Source: Pectobacterium versatile (GTDB lineage: Bacteria; Pseudomonadota; Gammaproteobacteria; Enterobacterales; Enterobacteriaceae). From it: a stretch of DNA of 64,000 bases. The first letter of the stretch is position 1, and the number at the start of each line of letters is the position of its first letter. The notes beneath the pieces were generated by a model. That model worked only from the letters and a program-made list of their open reading frames with translations. It was not told the origin of the DNA and ran no database searches. The stretch lies in the NCBI RefSeq assembly GCF_020166435.1, contig NZ_JAINZP010000003.1:248001-312000 (forward strand), in the 5' to 3' direction. This document shows positions 1-8,922 of this stretch, one piece after another. The translations under genes were made by a program, and so were the position numbers.

Positions 1-256
1 TACCGATCAGGAAATCACGGTTACCGTGCACGAAATAGCAGGGAATGCCGCGCTGATGTAAGGCATACAGTTCCGTGGCGACAGTCGCATGCAGCGGCTG
101 AGGATCGTCGTCACCTATCCAGGCGTCGAACAGGTCGCCAAGTATGTACAGCGCATCGGCATGGATCGCGTCATGGCGTAAAAAACGCAGAAAACCGGCG
201 GTAATCGCCGGTTCATGAACACTTAAATGCAGATCGGCAATGAACAGCGTTGCCAT
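1..256 (-). CDS. lpxH: UDP-2,3-diacylglucosamine hydrolase LpxH (N-terminal part)
   Basis: This is the first 85 codons of a minus-strand gene that runs off the left edge. The enzyme hydrolyses UDP-2,3-diacylglucosamine to lipid X and UMP in lipid A synthesis, at the cytoplasmic face of the inner membrane. Visible metallophosphatase signatures are FIADLHLS near the start (metal-binding Asp and His), GDLFDAW around residue 40 and GNRDF around residue 80. The ATG lies 10 bases downstream of the ppiB stop, so the two genes form the ppiB-lpxH operon known from E. coli. The remainder lies outside the window; no defect is visible in this part. Confidence 0.95.
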   Translation of the reverse strand, partial: MATLFIADLHLSVHEPAITAGFLRFLRHDAIHADALYILGDLFDAWIGDDDPQPLHATVATELYALHQRGIPCYFVHGNRDFLIG

Positions 257-266
257 GCAGGTCGGA

Positions 267-761
267 TTATTCGCTGATCGTTACGTGGGTAATCACCACG
301 TCTTCTTTCGGTACGTCCTGATGCATGCCGCTGCGGCCGGTAGCAACGCCTTTGATTTTATCAACAACGTCCATGCCTTCGGTGACTTCAGCGAATACGC
401 AGTAGCCCCAACCATCGGCACGCTCTGAACGGAAGTTCAGGAAATCGTTATCAACGAGGTTGATAAAGAACTGGGCAGTCGCAGAGTGCGGATCGTTGGT
501 ACGTGCCATCGCCAGCGTGCCACGGGTATTTTTCAGGCCGTTGTTGGCTTCATTTTTGATTGTCGCATTGGTTTCTTTCTGATCCATGCCGGGAGCGAAG
601 CCGCCGCCCTGAATCATAAAACCATTAATCACGCGGTGAAAAATCGTGTTGTCATAAAAACCGCTGCGACAGTAGTTCAGGAAATTTTCTACGGTAACCG
701 GCGCTTTGTCTGCAAACGTGTTAATAACGATATCGCCGTGGTTGGTATGAAGCGTAATCAT
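267..761 (-). CDS. ppiB: Cytoplasmic peptidyl-prolyl cis-trans isomerase B
   Basis: The 164-residue protein is a cyclophilin, which catalyses cis-trans isomerisation of Xaa-Pro bonds in the cytoplasm. It shows the cyclophilin core in order: [13 protein letters not shown] near residue 41 (catalytic Arg), then TLAMART, then ATAQFFINL, and [17 protein letters not shown] near the C-terminus. There is no signal peptide, which separates it from periplasmic PpiA. Its length equals E. coli PpiB. It is the first gene of a two-gene unit with lpxH. A 422-base gap separates its start from the divergent DoxX-family gene. Confidence 0.97.
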   Translation of the reverse strand: MITLHTNHGDIVINTFADKAPVTVENFLNYCRSGFYDNTIFHRVINGFMIQGGGFAPGMDQKETNATIKNEANNGLKNTRGTLAMARTNDPHSATAQFFINLVDNDFLNFRSERADGWGYCVFAEVTEGMDVVDKIKGVATGRSGMHQDVPKEDVVITHVTISE

Positions 762-1183
762 AATAATGAACCCTAGATAGCCTTAGTGATTAAGAGGGCA
801 GTTCACAAAAGACGGTGAACAAGCAAGAGCGCTGTTATAGCATAACTGGTCGATTGAGTCAGTACTTCGCGTTTACCACACCGCTGTTGGCGGTTGGATA
901 GATGAGAAAATCGTATAAAAAGGTTTACTACTCTGATTTTGGTAGACGTCACATAATATGTGCGCTTAAGAATAGTGCGCAATAAGGTGTTAATCAGGCA
1001 ATAGAGACTTTTAAAAACAAATAAATTGATCAAAATTTCAAATAAAAGTTAATTAATTTGAATGAGATTTTTGTTGCCCCAGATCAATGTTTTGCGTAAT
1101 CAACGTGTTCTTTTTTTGTGGCTCAGATTAATCTGAGAGTAATTCTTATTCTTCATAAATAACTCTAAAGAGATAGGTGAACT
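762..1183. other. Divergent intergenic region ppiB / DoxX-family gene
   Basis: This AT-rich spacer carries the outward promoters of ppiB (left) and the DoxX-family gene (right). I see no convincing open reading frame, RNA gene or repeat in it, and no promoter clear enough to place. An AAAGAG ribosome-binding sequence about 10 bases before the ATG at 1184 is the only distinct signal. Confidence 0.5.
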
Positions 1184-1615
1184 ATGCTGGGTATTCTGGA
1201 TAGTGTTAATCGTTTATTAGACAAACCGGATTTTGGCAAACTGTTTTTGCGCGTATCTTTCAGTGTTTTGATGCTGTTTCATGGCTGGCATAAGGTACAC
1301 GGTGGAATCGGTGCCATTGAAGGCATGCTGACTTCGGCAGGGCTCCCTGCTTTTGTTGGTTACGGTGTCTATGTCGGAGAAGTCATCACTCCGATCCTGA
1401 TGATTCTCGGCATTTTTACACGTCCTTCTGCGCTGGTTTTCTCCTTCACGATGGTGGTGGCGACGTTACTGGTTAACGCTGGTGGTTTCGTTACGCTGGC
1501 CAAAACCGGTGCCTGGGGTGTTGAAGGTACGGCGGTGTTCTTCTTCGCGGGTATCGCGATTGCCCTGCTTGGCAGCGGAAAATATTCTGTGATGTCGAAT
1601 CCGCGTTGGCGCTAA
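1184..1615 (+). CDS. DoxX-family membrane protein
   Basis: This 143-residue integral membrane protein has about four hydrophobic segments and the DoxX-family pattern: an early LRVSFSVLMLFHGWHK segment (residues 22-37), then GYGVYVGEVITPILMILGI, and a third and fourth helix near the C-terminus. DoxX proteins are inner-membrane proteins linked in various bacteria to thiosulfate/quinone chemistry or oxidative stress, and no substrate can be assigned here. The gene stands alone between ppiB and cysS, which are direct neighbours in E. coli, and is followed by its own terminator. Its start is supported by an upstream AAAGAG and by the conserved N-terminus. Confidence 0.88.
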   Translation: MLGILDSVNRLLDKPDFGKLFLRVSFSVLMLFHGWHKVHGGIGAIEGMLTSAGLPAFVGYGVYVGEVITPILMILGIFTRPSALVFSFTMVVATLLVNAGGFVTLAKTGAWGVEGTAVFFFAGIAIALLGSGKYSVMSNPRWR

Positions 1616-1661
1616 TTGTTTTTTGTTAGCTGAACGTTTTTTCGTCAGCAACGTCGATTGT

Positions 1662-1698
1662 ATGAAATGGCCCGGAAATCTGGGCCATTTCATTTTTA
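1662..1698 (+). terminator. Rho-independent terminator after the DoxX-family gene
   Basis: A perfect 12-base-pair stem (ATGAAATGGCCC pairing with GGGCCATTTCAT) with an 8-base loop is followed by TTTTT. It ends the DoxX transcript about 50 bases after the stop codon. Confidence 0.9.
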
Positions 1699-1899
1699 TC
1701 CTTTCTCGCTTATTCCCTCTTCTTAACCTTGCAATACAATAGGGTTCAGGTTTCAATACGCCGTTGGGGTGTAAACCCTGAATGCATTGATGTTACTGAC
1801 GCTACCTGCGGCGGTGATTGACCTATCGTGTGAACGCTATGCTTTGTGAAGCCCATTTTTTTGTGAAAACCATTTTTATAAAAACACTGGAACGCCCTG

Positions 1900-3285
1900 A
1901 TGCTAAAGATTTTTAATACGCTGAGTCGCCAAAAAGAGGAATTTAAACCCATCCACGCCGGTCGGGTGGGAATGTATGTGTGTGGCATCACCGTTTATGA
2001 CCTGTGTCATATCGGTCACGGGCGTACTTTCGTGGCGTTTGATGTAGTGGCGCGGTATTTGCGGTATCTGGGATATTCACTGAAGTATGTGCGTAATGTC
2101 ACCGATATTGACGACAAAATTATTAAACGTGCGATCGAAAATGGGGAAACCAGCGACCAACTGACGACCCGTATGATCGCAGAGATGCACGCCGATTTTG
2201 ATGCGTTGAATATTCTGCGCCCGGATGCCGAACCGCGTGCGACACACCATATTGCCGACATCATCGAAATGGTGGAGGCGCTGATTGCCCGTCGCCACGC
2301 CTATGTCGCGAGTAATGGCGATGTGATGTTCTCCGTTGATACCGCGCCGGGTTACGGCGTGCTGTCCCGTCAGGATCTGGATCAGTTGCAGGCTGGCGCG
2401 CGCGTTGAAATTACCGAAGTGAAGCGTAACCCGATGGATTTCGTGCTGTGGAAAATGTCCAAGCCGGGTGAACCACACTGGTCCTCTCCGTGGGGAGAAG
2501 GGCGCCCTGGCTGGCATATCGAATGTTCTGCCATGAACTGCAAACAGCTGGGCACGCATTTTGATATTCACGGCGGCGGCTCAGATTTGATGTTCCCGCA
2601 CCACGAAAACGAGATCGCGCAGTCCAGCTGTGCACACGACGGCTCGTATGTGAATTACTGGATGCACTCCGGCATGGTGATGGTTGACCGCGAAAAGATG
2701 TCAAAGTCACTCAACAATTTCTTCACCGTACGCGACGTGCTGGCGTATTACGATCCGGAAACCGTGCGTTACTTCTTGATGTCAGGCCACTATCGTAGCC
2801 AGTTGAACTACAGCGAAGACAACCTGAAACAGGCGCGATCGGCGTTGGAACGTTTGTATATCGCGTTGCGTGGAATGGATCTCAGCATTGCAGCACACGG
2901 CGGTGACGAGTTTGAAGCCCGTTTCCGTGAAGCAATGGACGACGATTTCAACACGCCGGAAGCCTACTCGGTGCTGTTTGATATGGCGCGTGAAGTTAAC
3001 CGCCTGAAAACGGAAGATGTACAGGCGGCGAATCAACTGGCATCGGCACTGCGTAAACTGTCCGGCGTGCTTGGCCTGCTGGAACAAGACCCTGAGCAGT
3101 TCCTGCAAAATGGTGCGCAGGTGGATGACGAGGAAGTGAAAGAAATTGAGGCGTTAATCCAGCAGCGTAAAGATGCGCGTGCGGCGAAAGACTGGGCGCT
3201 CGCGGATCAGGCTCGCGATCGCTTGAATGAAATGGGGATCGTGCTGGAAGATGGCCCACAGGGAACGATCTGGCGCCGTAAGTAA
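1900..3285 (+). CDS. cysS: Cysteinyl-tRNA synthetase
   Basis: The 461-residue cytoplasmic class I aminoacyl-tRNA synthetase charges tRNA-Cys. The HIGH signature occurs as HIGH at residues 37-40, just after Cys28 (a zinc ligand), and KMSKS occurs around residue 266. Other zinc ligands fit GWHIECS and HHENE. The C-terminal part carries the DALR-type tRNA-binding helices ([17 protein letters not shown]). Length equals E. coli CysS. The gene is monocistronic, with a strong terminator 35 bases beyond the stop. Confidence 0.98.
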   Translation: MLKIFNTLSRQKEEFKPIHAGRVGMYVCGITVYDLCHIGHGRTFVAFDVVARYLRYLGYSLKYVRNVTDIDDKIIKRAIENGETSDQLTTRMIAEMHADFDALNILRPDAEPRATHHIADIIEMVEALIARRHAYVASNGDVMFSVDTAPGYGVLSRQDLDQLQAGARVEITEVKRNPMDFVLWKMSKPGEPHWSSPWGEGRPGWHIECSAMNCKQLGTHFDIHGGGSDLMFPHHENEIAQSSCAHDGSYVNYWMHSGMVMVDREKMSKSLNNFFTVRDVLAYYDPETVRYFLMSGHYRSQLNYSEDNLKQARSALERLYIALRGMDLSIAAHGGDEFEARFREAMDDDFNTPEAYSVLFDMAREVNRLKTEDVQAANQLASALRKLSGVLGLLEQDPEQFLQNGAQVDDEEVKEIEALIQQRKDARAAKDWALADQARDRLNEMGIVLEDGPQGTIWRRK

Positions 3286-3318
3286 CGCTTTCTTTCTGTA
3301 ACACGCTTTCAGTAAATA

Positions 3319-3354
3319 AAAAGCCCGCAAGAATAACATTGCGGGCTTTTTTTT
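3319..3354 (+). terminator. Rho-independent terminator of cysS
   Basis: AAGCCCGCAA and its complement TTGCGGGCTT form a stem around a short AT-rich loop, followed by a run of eight T. It also lies just past the end of the convergent ybcJ. Confidence 0.93.
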
Positions 3355-3377
3355 CGCTGTAATCGATGCCGTAAAGG

Positions 3378-3590
3378 TTACTCGGCGACTTTTACCGTCT
3401 CGCCATTGAACTGAACGGTTTGCCCAGCAACGATTTTGCAGCGCTTGCGTGTTTCCGTCTGGCCGTCAACGGTCACGTCGCCTGCGGCAATAGACAGTTT
3501 GGCTGCTGCGCCACTTTCGCTCCAGCCCAGCAGTTTCAAGAGATCGCACAGTTCAACGTGTGGATGCTTTTCAAGATTAAAGGTTGCCAT
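3378..3590 (-). CDS. ybcJ: S4-domain RNA-binding protein YbcJ
   Basis: This 70-residue protein is an S4-like RNA-binding domain almost identical in layout to E. coli YbcJ: it starts MATFNLEKHPHVELCDLLKL, then SIAAGDVTVDGQTETRKRCK, then ends in VAE. It probably binds structured RNA; a precise role is not established. The ATG at 3590 is chosen because ACAGGAA lies just upstream and the family begins there. The reading frame stays open further upstream only because it runs through an ERIC repeat. It sits directly downstream of folD, as in E. coli. Confidence 0.93.
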   Translation of the reverse strand: MATFNLEKHPHVELCDLLKLLGWSESGAAAKLSIAAGDVTVDGQTETRKRCKIVAGQTVQFNGETVKVAE

Positions 3591-3620
3591 AAATTCCTGT
3601 TTATCGGTGTTTGACCGAAT

Positions 3621-3814
3621 ATATCCTAAATAATTCGAGTTGCGTGACAAAACGTTAGCGTTTTGAACAACGCTTTGCGTTGACCCTTTAGGGCAAGGCC
3701 CATTTATGGCCTTGTAACGCGGCAACCGCACGAATCCCCAGGAGCTTACATAAGTAAGTGACTGGGGTGAGTAAGGGCAGTCAACGCACAAGCAACTTGA
3801 AGTATGACGGGTAT
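3621..3814 (-). repeat. ERIC/IRU element, long form with internal insertion
   Basis: The outer arms (CCTAAATAATTCGAGTTGC and the inverted CAACTTGAAGTATGACGGGT) and the ERIC core palindrome AATCCCCAGGAGCTTACATA / AAGTAAGTGACTGGGG are all present. An extra block of about 70 bases, beginning ACAAAACGTTAGCGTTTTGA, lies between one arm and the core. The same block recurs inverted in the copy near 38.2 kb. The element lies between folD and ybcJ and would be transcribed as part of that unit. Confidence 0.93.
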
Positions 3815-3820
3815 CGCCAA

Positions 3821-4684
3821 TTATTCGGCGTGGTCATGGTACTCTTCGCACGCCTGTAGCGTGTTTTGAATCAGTGTGGCAACGGTCATTGGGCCGACGC
3901 CGCCCGGTACGGGGCTGATGTAAGACGCTCTTTCCTGCGCCGTGTCAAATTCCACATCGCCGACCACTTTGCCGCTTTCCAGACGGTTAATCCCCACGTC
4001 CAGCACAATCGCGCCCGGTTTAATCCATTCGCCGGGGATAAAGCCCGGTTTACCGACCGCGACAACCAGTAGATCGGCGTTTTCAACATGGTGGCGCAGA
4101 TTTTTGGTGAAACGGTGCGTGACGGTAGTCGTACAGCCAGCTAGCAGCAGTTCCAGACTCATCGGACGGCCAACAATATTGGATGCACCGACCACAACGG
4201 CATTCAGCCCGAAGGTGTCGATATTATAACGCTCCAACAGCGTGATAATGCCGCGTGGCGTACAGGCGCGCAGCATTGGCGCACGCTGGCACAGACGACC
4301 CACGTTGTAAGGATGGAAGCCATCCACATCTTTACTTGGCGCGATGCGTTCAATCACCTTGGTATTATCGATGCCTTCCGGCAGCGGAAGCTGAACGAGA
4401 ATACCGTCAATCGTCCGATCGGCGTTGAGCTGGTCGATAAGGGCCAACAGCTCAGATTCCGTTGTGGTGATAGGTAAATCATAAGAGCGGGAAATAAAGC
4501 CGACTTCTTCACACACCTTGCGCTTGCTGGCGACATAAATCTGTGACGCTGGATTCTCGCCGACCAGCACAACAGCTAGGCCCGGTGCGCGTTTTCCTTC
4601 TGCCAAACGCTGCGTGACTCGTGCGGCAACTTCGTCTTTGACCTGCTGCGCAATCGTTTTACCATCAATAATCTTTGCTGCCAT
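3821..4684 (-). CDS. folD: Bifunctional methylenetetrahydrofolate dehydrogenase/cyclohydrolase
   Basis: The 287-residue cytoplasmic enzyme interconverts 5,10-methylene-, 5,10-methenyl- and 10-formyl-tetrahydrofolate using NADP. Catalytic residues fall in [11 protein letters not shown] (Tyr50, Lys54), followed by QLPLPEGI and [14 protein letters not shown], a Rossmann segment [17 protein letters not shown], and the closing [14 protein letters not shown]. Length matches E. coli FolD (288). Its downstream neighbour on the same strand is ybcJ, with an ERIC element in between. A repeat-filled spacer separates it from ugd. Confidence 0.97.
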   Translation of the reverse strand: MAAKIIDGKTIAQQVKDEVAARVTQRLAEGKRAPGLAVVLVGENPASQIYVASKRKVCEEVGFISRSYDLPITTTESELLALIDQLNADRTIDGILVQLPLPEGIDNTKVIERIAPSKDVDGFHPYNVGRLCQRAPMLRACTPRGIITLLERYNIDTFGLNAVVVGASNIVGRPMSLELLLAGCTTTVTHRFTKNLRHHVENADLLVVAVGKPGFIPGEWIKPGAIVLDVGINRLESGKVVGDVEFDTAQERASYISPVPGGVGPMTVATLIQNTLQACEEYHDHAE

Positions 4685-4782
4685 CTGAGAAAAGACCCAT
4701 CAATTTGAAATAGGGGGAGATGGCCGCTATTTTGTCAGAAGCTGCGTGCGCTGTCAGGCATTGCATCAATATTAATTATTTC

Positions 4783-5054
4783 TATACCCCGAATACTTCG
4801 AGTTGTAGGAACTCGGCAAGAGGATAAACTTACATATCCCAGTCACTTAGCTGAGTAAGCTCCTAGAATTAAATGAGAGACATCTTGTCTCTCACCAGAG
4901 GCCACCCGTTGGTTGGTAAAGTTCGCTCCGGATGAGTTTTGTCGCGCGGTTGCCATATTACACCAAGCATAGGTTTTGTCCTGAAGGGGCAACGCTTTGT
5001 GCTGTTCAACACGCTAACGTTTTGTCACGTAACTCGAATTATTTTGGGCATAAC
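4783..5054. repeat. Diverged, insertion-bearing ERIC-type repeat
   Basis: The left arm TATACCCCGAATACTTCGAG and the right arm ending AACTCGAATTATTTTGGGCA are degraded ERIC ends. The core is recognisable as CCAGTCACTTAGCTGAGTAA GCTCC. The right half carries the insert also seen in the 3.6 and 38 kb copies (CAACACGCTAACGTTTTGTC). A different insert includes the perfect hairpin GAGAGACATCTTGTCTCTC. This copy is the most mutated of the long forms. Confidence 0.75.
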
Positions 5055-5177
5055 AGTAAAGGGAAGTGACAAATTATTTTTTTATACATAATTTCGCTAG
5101 TAATTTTTTTTGATGCTAATTATCTGTAAGTGTTACATGGTGTAAAAAATATTTCATTTCCCATTAAATGCGCTATG

Positions 5178-5194
5178 TTTAATTAGCGTTTAAC
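5178..5194 (+). promoter_or_regulatory. Putative PmrA box upstream of ugd
   Basis: TTTAAT-TAGCG-TTTAAC fits the PmrA half-site pattern YTTAAK-N5-YTTAAK with one mismatch in the last position. An AT-rich stretch that could act as a -10 (TAATGA) follows about ten bases later. If right, the ugd leader would be about 200 nt. PmrA control of ugd is established in Salmonella; here it is inferred from sequence only. Confidence 0.5.
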
Positions 5195-5410
5195 TGATGT
5201 TGCTAATGATACTGCACATTATGAATTTTTCGGTTCATTGAAAAATTGAGAGGCAACTGCGTGAATGGTGGAGTCGATAATAGTAGGGGGTAACAATGAA
5301 GGGTCGGCAGGAAATAAATTGTAATGTAACCCTTCTCGTCAGATGAAAAAATAAGAAAGATACTGCGATGAACCGTGTTTTTTAGCATATGCTAGAATAA
5401 AGAGCGCTTG

Positions 5411-6577
5411 ATGAAAATAGCAATAAGTGGAACAGGATACGTCGGATTATCGAATGGTTTATTATTAGCGCAACGGCATCAAGTTGTGGCGTTGGATATT
5501 GTTGCTGAAAAAGTAGTATTGTTAAATCAAAGAAAATCACCGATTAATGACGTTGAGATTGAACGTTTTTTACAACATGAAACGCTTGATTTTTTTGCTA
5601 CATTGGATAAGCATGAAGCTTATATTGATGCGCAATTTGTTATTATCGCGACGCCAACGGATTACGATCCGAAAACCAACTACTTTAATACCTCGTCGGT
5701 CGAGGCGGTCATTCGCGATGTGCTTGCGATTAATCCGCAGGCTATTATGGTGATTAAATCAACGGTGCCGGTTGGCTTTACAGAGAAAATTAGCCAACAG
5801 CTGGATACGGATAACATCATTTTTTCACCCGAGTTTTTGCGTGAAGGAAAGGCGTTACATGACAATCTTTATCCGTCGCGGATTGTAGTGGGTGAACGGT
5901 CGGAAAGGGCAAGGTTTTTCGCTAACTTATTGACGGAATGTGCATTAAAAAAAGACATTCGCGTGTTGTTTACCGATCCAACAGAGGCGGAAGCGATAAA
6001 GTTGTTTGCGAATACCTTTCTTGCGATGCGCGTGGCCTACTTTAATGAATTGGATAGTTACGCAGAATCACTAGGGTTGAACGCTCGACAGATTATTGAA
6101 GGTGTATGTCTCGATCCGCGTATCGGCGATTACTATAACAATCCCTCCTTTGGCTATGGTGGTTACTGTTTGCCAAAGGATACTCGGCAGCTTCTGGCTA
6201 ATTATTGTACTGTTCCAAATAACCTGATCAAGGCTATCGTGGATGCTAACCATACGCGGAAAGACTTCATTGCCGATACGATTATCCGTCGCCACCCCAA
6301 AACTGTTGGTGTCCATCGTCTCATCATGAAAGCAGGATCGGATAATTTTCGCTTTTCTTCCATTCAGGGCATTATGAAAAGGATAAAAGCGAAAGGAATC
6401 AATGTGGTGATTTATGAACCTGGAATTGATAGTGATGATTATTTAGACTTCCCTATCATTCATCAACTCGACAGTTTCAAACAACAGTGTGACATTATTA
6501 TTACCAATCGTTATGCCGATGAATTAAAAGATGTGATGGGGAAAGTCTATACGCGAGACTTATTTGGCGAAGATTGA
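5411..6577 (+). CDS. ugd: UDP-glucose 6-dehydrogenase
   Basis: The 388-residue enzyme oxidises UDP-glucose to UDP-glucuronate with NAD. UDP-glucuronate is the starting compound of the L-Ara4N pathway encoded by the next operon. It shows the NAD-binding GTGYVG at residues 7-12, then [23 protein letters not shown], and the catalytic cysteine Cys253 in [12 protein letters not shown]. The family's [12 protein letters not shown] beginning favours the ATG at 5411 over a TTG one codon earlier. The third base of codons is more AT-rich than in arnA or arnC. A PmrA-like box lies about 220 bases upstream, consistent with shared control with arnB. Confidence 0.97.
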   Translation: MKIAISGTGYVGLSNGLLLAQRHQVVALDIVAEKVVLLNQRKSPINDVEIERFLQHETLDFFATLDKHEAYIDAQFVIIATPTDYDPKTNYFNTSSVEAVIRDVLAINPQAIMVIKSTVPVGFTEKISQQLDTDNIIFSPEFLREGKALHDNLYPSRIVVGERSERARFFANLLTECALKKDIRVLFTDPTEAEAIKLFANTFLAMRVAYFNELDSYAESLGLNARQIIEGVCLDPRIGDYYNNPSFGYGGYCLPKDTRQLLANYCTVPNNLIKAIVDANHTRKDFIADTIIRRHPKTVGVHRLIMKAGSDNFRFSSIQGIMKRIKAKGINVVIYEPGIDSDDYLDFPIIHQLDSFKQQCDIIITNRYADELKDVMGKVYTRDLFGED

Positions 6578-6719
6578 TTTCTTGCTGTAAATCAATAAAA
6601 CGACCTCTTGTCATTTGGTTATTCGCGAAAAGTTCATTTTTGCATTGTAATTAATTATGTCTTTTTGCTGTTTTGTCATGTCGTGCCGTTTATCTGTGGT
6701 TTTATGATTGTCGCAATAA

Positions 6720-6736
6720 ATTAAGGTTGGCTTAAG
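6720..6736 (+). promoter_or_regulatory. PmrA box of the arn operon
   Basis: ATTAAG-GTTGG-CTTAAG is a direct repeat with the 5-base spacing of the PmrA recognition site (for example CTTAAG-N5-CTTAAT). A likely -10 hexamer, TATTTA, begins at 6744. The site lies about 60 bases before the arnB start. PmrA activation of arn operons is established in Salmonella and E. coli. Confidence 0.78.
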
Positions 6737-6797
6737 GCTTCATTATTTAGACTGCTGAATGATGATTTCTCGCCATTATTTATTTTGGGAATACGTT

Positions 6798-7946
6798 ATG
6801 ACGGAATTTTTGCCTTTTTCCCGCCCGAACATGGGCGAAGAGGAAATTGCTGCCGTGGCTGAAGTATTACGATCCGGCTGGATAACCACGGGGCCGAAAT
6901 GTCAGCAATTAGAGCAGGCGTTTTGCCAGCGAATAGGGTGCCGACAGGCGATAGCGGTCAGTTCAGCGACGGGCGGTATGCACGTCACGCTGATGGCGCT
7001 CGGTGTTGGCCCCGGCGACGAGGTGATTACACCATCCCAAACCTGGGTTTCAACCGTTAACATCATCACGCTCTTGGGCGCGGAACCAGTGATGGTAGAT
7101 GTGGATCGGAATACGCTGATGGTGCGACCGCAGGATATCGAGGCGGCCATCACACCGAAGACCAAAGCCATTATTCCCGTGCATTATGCCGGTGCGCCTG
7201 CCGATCTGGATGCGCTGCGTGCGCTCAGTGAACGCTACGGCATCCCGCTGGTTGAGGATGCCGCACACGCCGTGGGTACGCAGTATCGCGATGCATGGAT
7301 CGGCGCGAGCGGAACCGCCATTTTCTCGTTTCATGCCATTAAAAACATCACCTGTGCGGAAGGCGGCATGGTGGTGACGGACGACGAGGCTCTCGCCGAA
7401 CGACTACGCAGCCTGAAGTTTCATGGACTGGGCGTGGATGCGTTCGACAGGCAGTTACAAGGGCGCAAACCGCAGGCCGAAGTGGTGGCGCCGGGGTTTA
7501 AATACAATCTGGCGGATATCAATGCAGCCATTGCGCTGGTTCAACTGGATAAACTCCCGGCGATCAACGCCCGCCGTCAGCAGCTTGCCGCTCGCTATCT
7601 CACCCAACTGCGCCCGCTGCCACTCCTACCGCTGGCCGTTCCTGACTATCCCCATCTGCACGCCTGGCATCTGTTTATGGTGCGCGTGGATGAAACGCTG
7701 TGCGGCATATCGCGCGATGATTTGATGGCGGCATTGCAGGCTCACGGCATTGGCACTGGGCTGCATTTCAGAGCGGTGCATACGCAGAAATACTACCGTG
7801 AGCGCTATCCCCATTTGCACCTGCCGGCAACGGAATGGAATTCGGCATCGCTGATGACGCTGCCGCTGTTCCCCGATATGCAGGACAGCGATGTCGATCG
7901 CGTCGTCGCGGCGCTAACCTCGATTTTGGAGTCTGTTTGTGATTGA
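6798..7946 (+). CDS. arnB: UDP-L-Ara4O C-4'' transaminase ArnB
   Basis: The 382-residue PLP enzyme of the DegT/DnrJ/EryC1 family transfers an amino group from glutamate to UDP-4-keto-arabinose in the cytoplasm. Lys182 in [12 protein letters not shown] is the expected PLP lysine, and [10 protein letters not shown] carries the cofactor-binding Asp. The start at 6798 gives [13 protein letters not shown], the family N-terminus; an in-frame ATG 39 bases earlier would add a non-conserved tail. It is the first gene of arnBCADTEF and overlaps arnC by 8 bases. Confidence 0.96.
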   Translation: MTEFLPFSRPNMGEEEIAAVAEVLRSGWITTGPKCQQLEQAFCQRIGCRQAIAVSSATGGMHVTLMALGVGPGDEVITPSQTWVSTVNIITLLGAEPVMVDVDRNTLMVRPQDIEAAITPKTKAIIPVHYAGAPADLDALRALSERYGIPLVEDAAHAVGTQYRDAWIGASGTAIFSFHAIKNITCAEGGMVVTDDEALAERLRSLKFHGLGVDAFDRQLQGRKPQAEVVAPGFKYNLADINAAIALVQLDKLPAINARRQQLAARYLTQLRPLPLLPLAVPDYPHLHAWHLFMVRVDETLCGISRDDLMAALQAHGIGTGLHFRAVHTQKYYRERYPHLHLPATEWNSASLMTLPLFPDMQDSDVDRVVAALTSILESVCD

Positions 7947-8922
7947 TGACATCAAAAATGTTTCTATTGTGATTCCCGTTTATAACGAAGAAGAGAGCCT
8001 GCCGGTACTGCTCGAACGCACGCTGGCAGCCTGTCGGCAGATCGGTAAACCTTGGGAAATCATTCTGGTTGATGACGGCAGCAGCGATCGTTCGGCGGAA
8101 CTGCTGACCGAAGCGGCGAGTGACCCAGAGAAGCACATTATTGCCGTGTTGTTGAACCGAAATTATGGTCAGCACTCGGCCATCATGGCTGGGTTCCAGC
8201 AGGCGGTGGGCGATGTGATTATCACGCTGGATGCCGATTTACAGAACCCGCCGGAGGAAATCCCACGGCTGGTGGAGTACGCTGCGCAAGGGTATGACGT
8301 GGTCGGCACCGTGCGGGCAAACCGGAAGGATTCGCTGTTTCGCAAACTGGCCTCGAAAACCATCAACATGATGATCCGGCGTTCAACTGGGAAATCCATG
8401 GTCGATTATGGCTGCATGCTGCGCGCGTATCGTCGCCACATTGTCAGCGCGATGCTGCGCTGCCACGAACGCAGCACCTTTATTCCTATCCTTGCCAATA
8501 CCTTCGCGCGGAAAACCATCGAGATCGACGTGATGCATGCCGAGCGCGAGTTTGGCACGTCCAAATACAGCTTTCTGAAGCTGATTAACCTGATGTACGA
8601 CCTGCTGACCTGCCTGACAACAACACCGCTGCGCATACTCAGCCTGATCGGCAGCGTCGTCGCGCTGTCGGGTTTCCTGCTGGCGCTGCTGTTGGTCGGC
8701 CTACGACTGTTCTTCGGTGCAGAGTGGGCGGCAGAAGGCGTGTTCACGCTGTTTGCTGTGCTGTTTATGTTTATCGGTGCGCAGTTCGTCGGGATGGGGC
8801 TATTAGGGGAATACATCGGTCGTATCTATACCGATGTTCGCGCACGACCACGCTATTTTGTGCAAAAGACAGTGAGTGCGGCAACGCCACTGACCACCAG
8901 CTTACGGGATGAAGAAGAATGA
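7939..8922 (+). CDS. arnC: Undecaprenyl-phosphate Ara4FN transferase ArnC
   Basis: This 327-residue GT2-family membrane enzyme moves 4-formamido-L-arabinose from UDP to undecaprenyl phosphate. The catalytic domain (about 1-230) contains [11 protein letters not shown] and [17 protein letters not shown]. Two membrane helices follow at about 235-260 and 270-295, and the basic ending [15 protein letters not shown] is typical. The start is GTG at 7939, overlapping the last codons of arnB; an internal ATG is not suitably placed. It overlaps arnA by ATGA, indicating translational coupling. Confidence 0.96.
   Translation: MIDDIKNVSIVIPVYNEEESLPVLLERTLAACRQIGKPWEIILVDDGSSDRSAELLTEAASDPEKHIIAVLLNRNYGQHSAIMAGFQQAVGDVIITLDADLQNPPEEIPRLVEYAAQGYDVVGTVRANRKDSLFRKLASKTINMMIRRSTGKSMVDYGCMLRAYRRHIVSAMLRCHERSTFIPILANTFARKTIEIDVMHAEREFGTSKYSFLKLINLMYDLLTCLTTTPLRILSLIGSVVALSGFLLALLLVGLRLFFGAEWAAEGVFTLFAVLFMFIGAQFVGMGLLGEYIGRIYTDVRARPRYFVQKTVSAATPLTTSLRDEEE

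Noticed and set aside
3591-3791. N-terminal extension of YbcJ by 67 codons
   Set aside because: The extension is translated ERIC repeat sequence; the family starts at MATF with a good ribosome-binding site.
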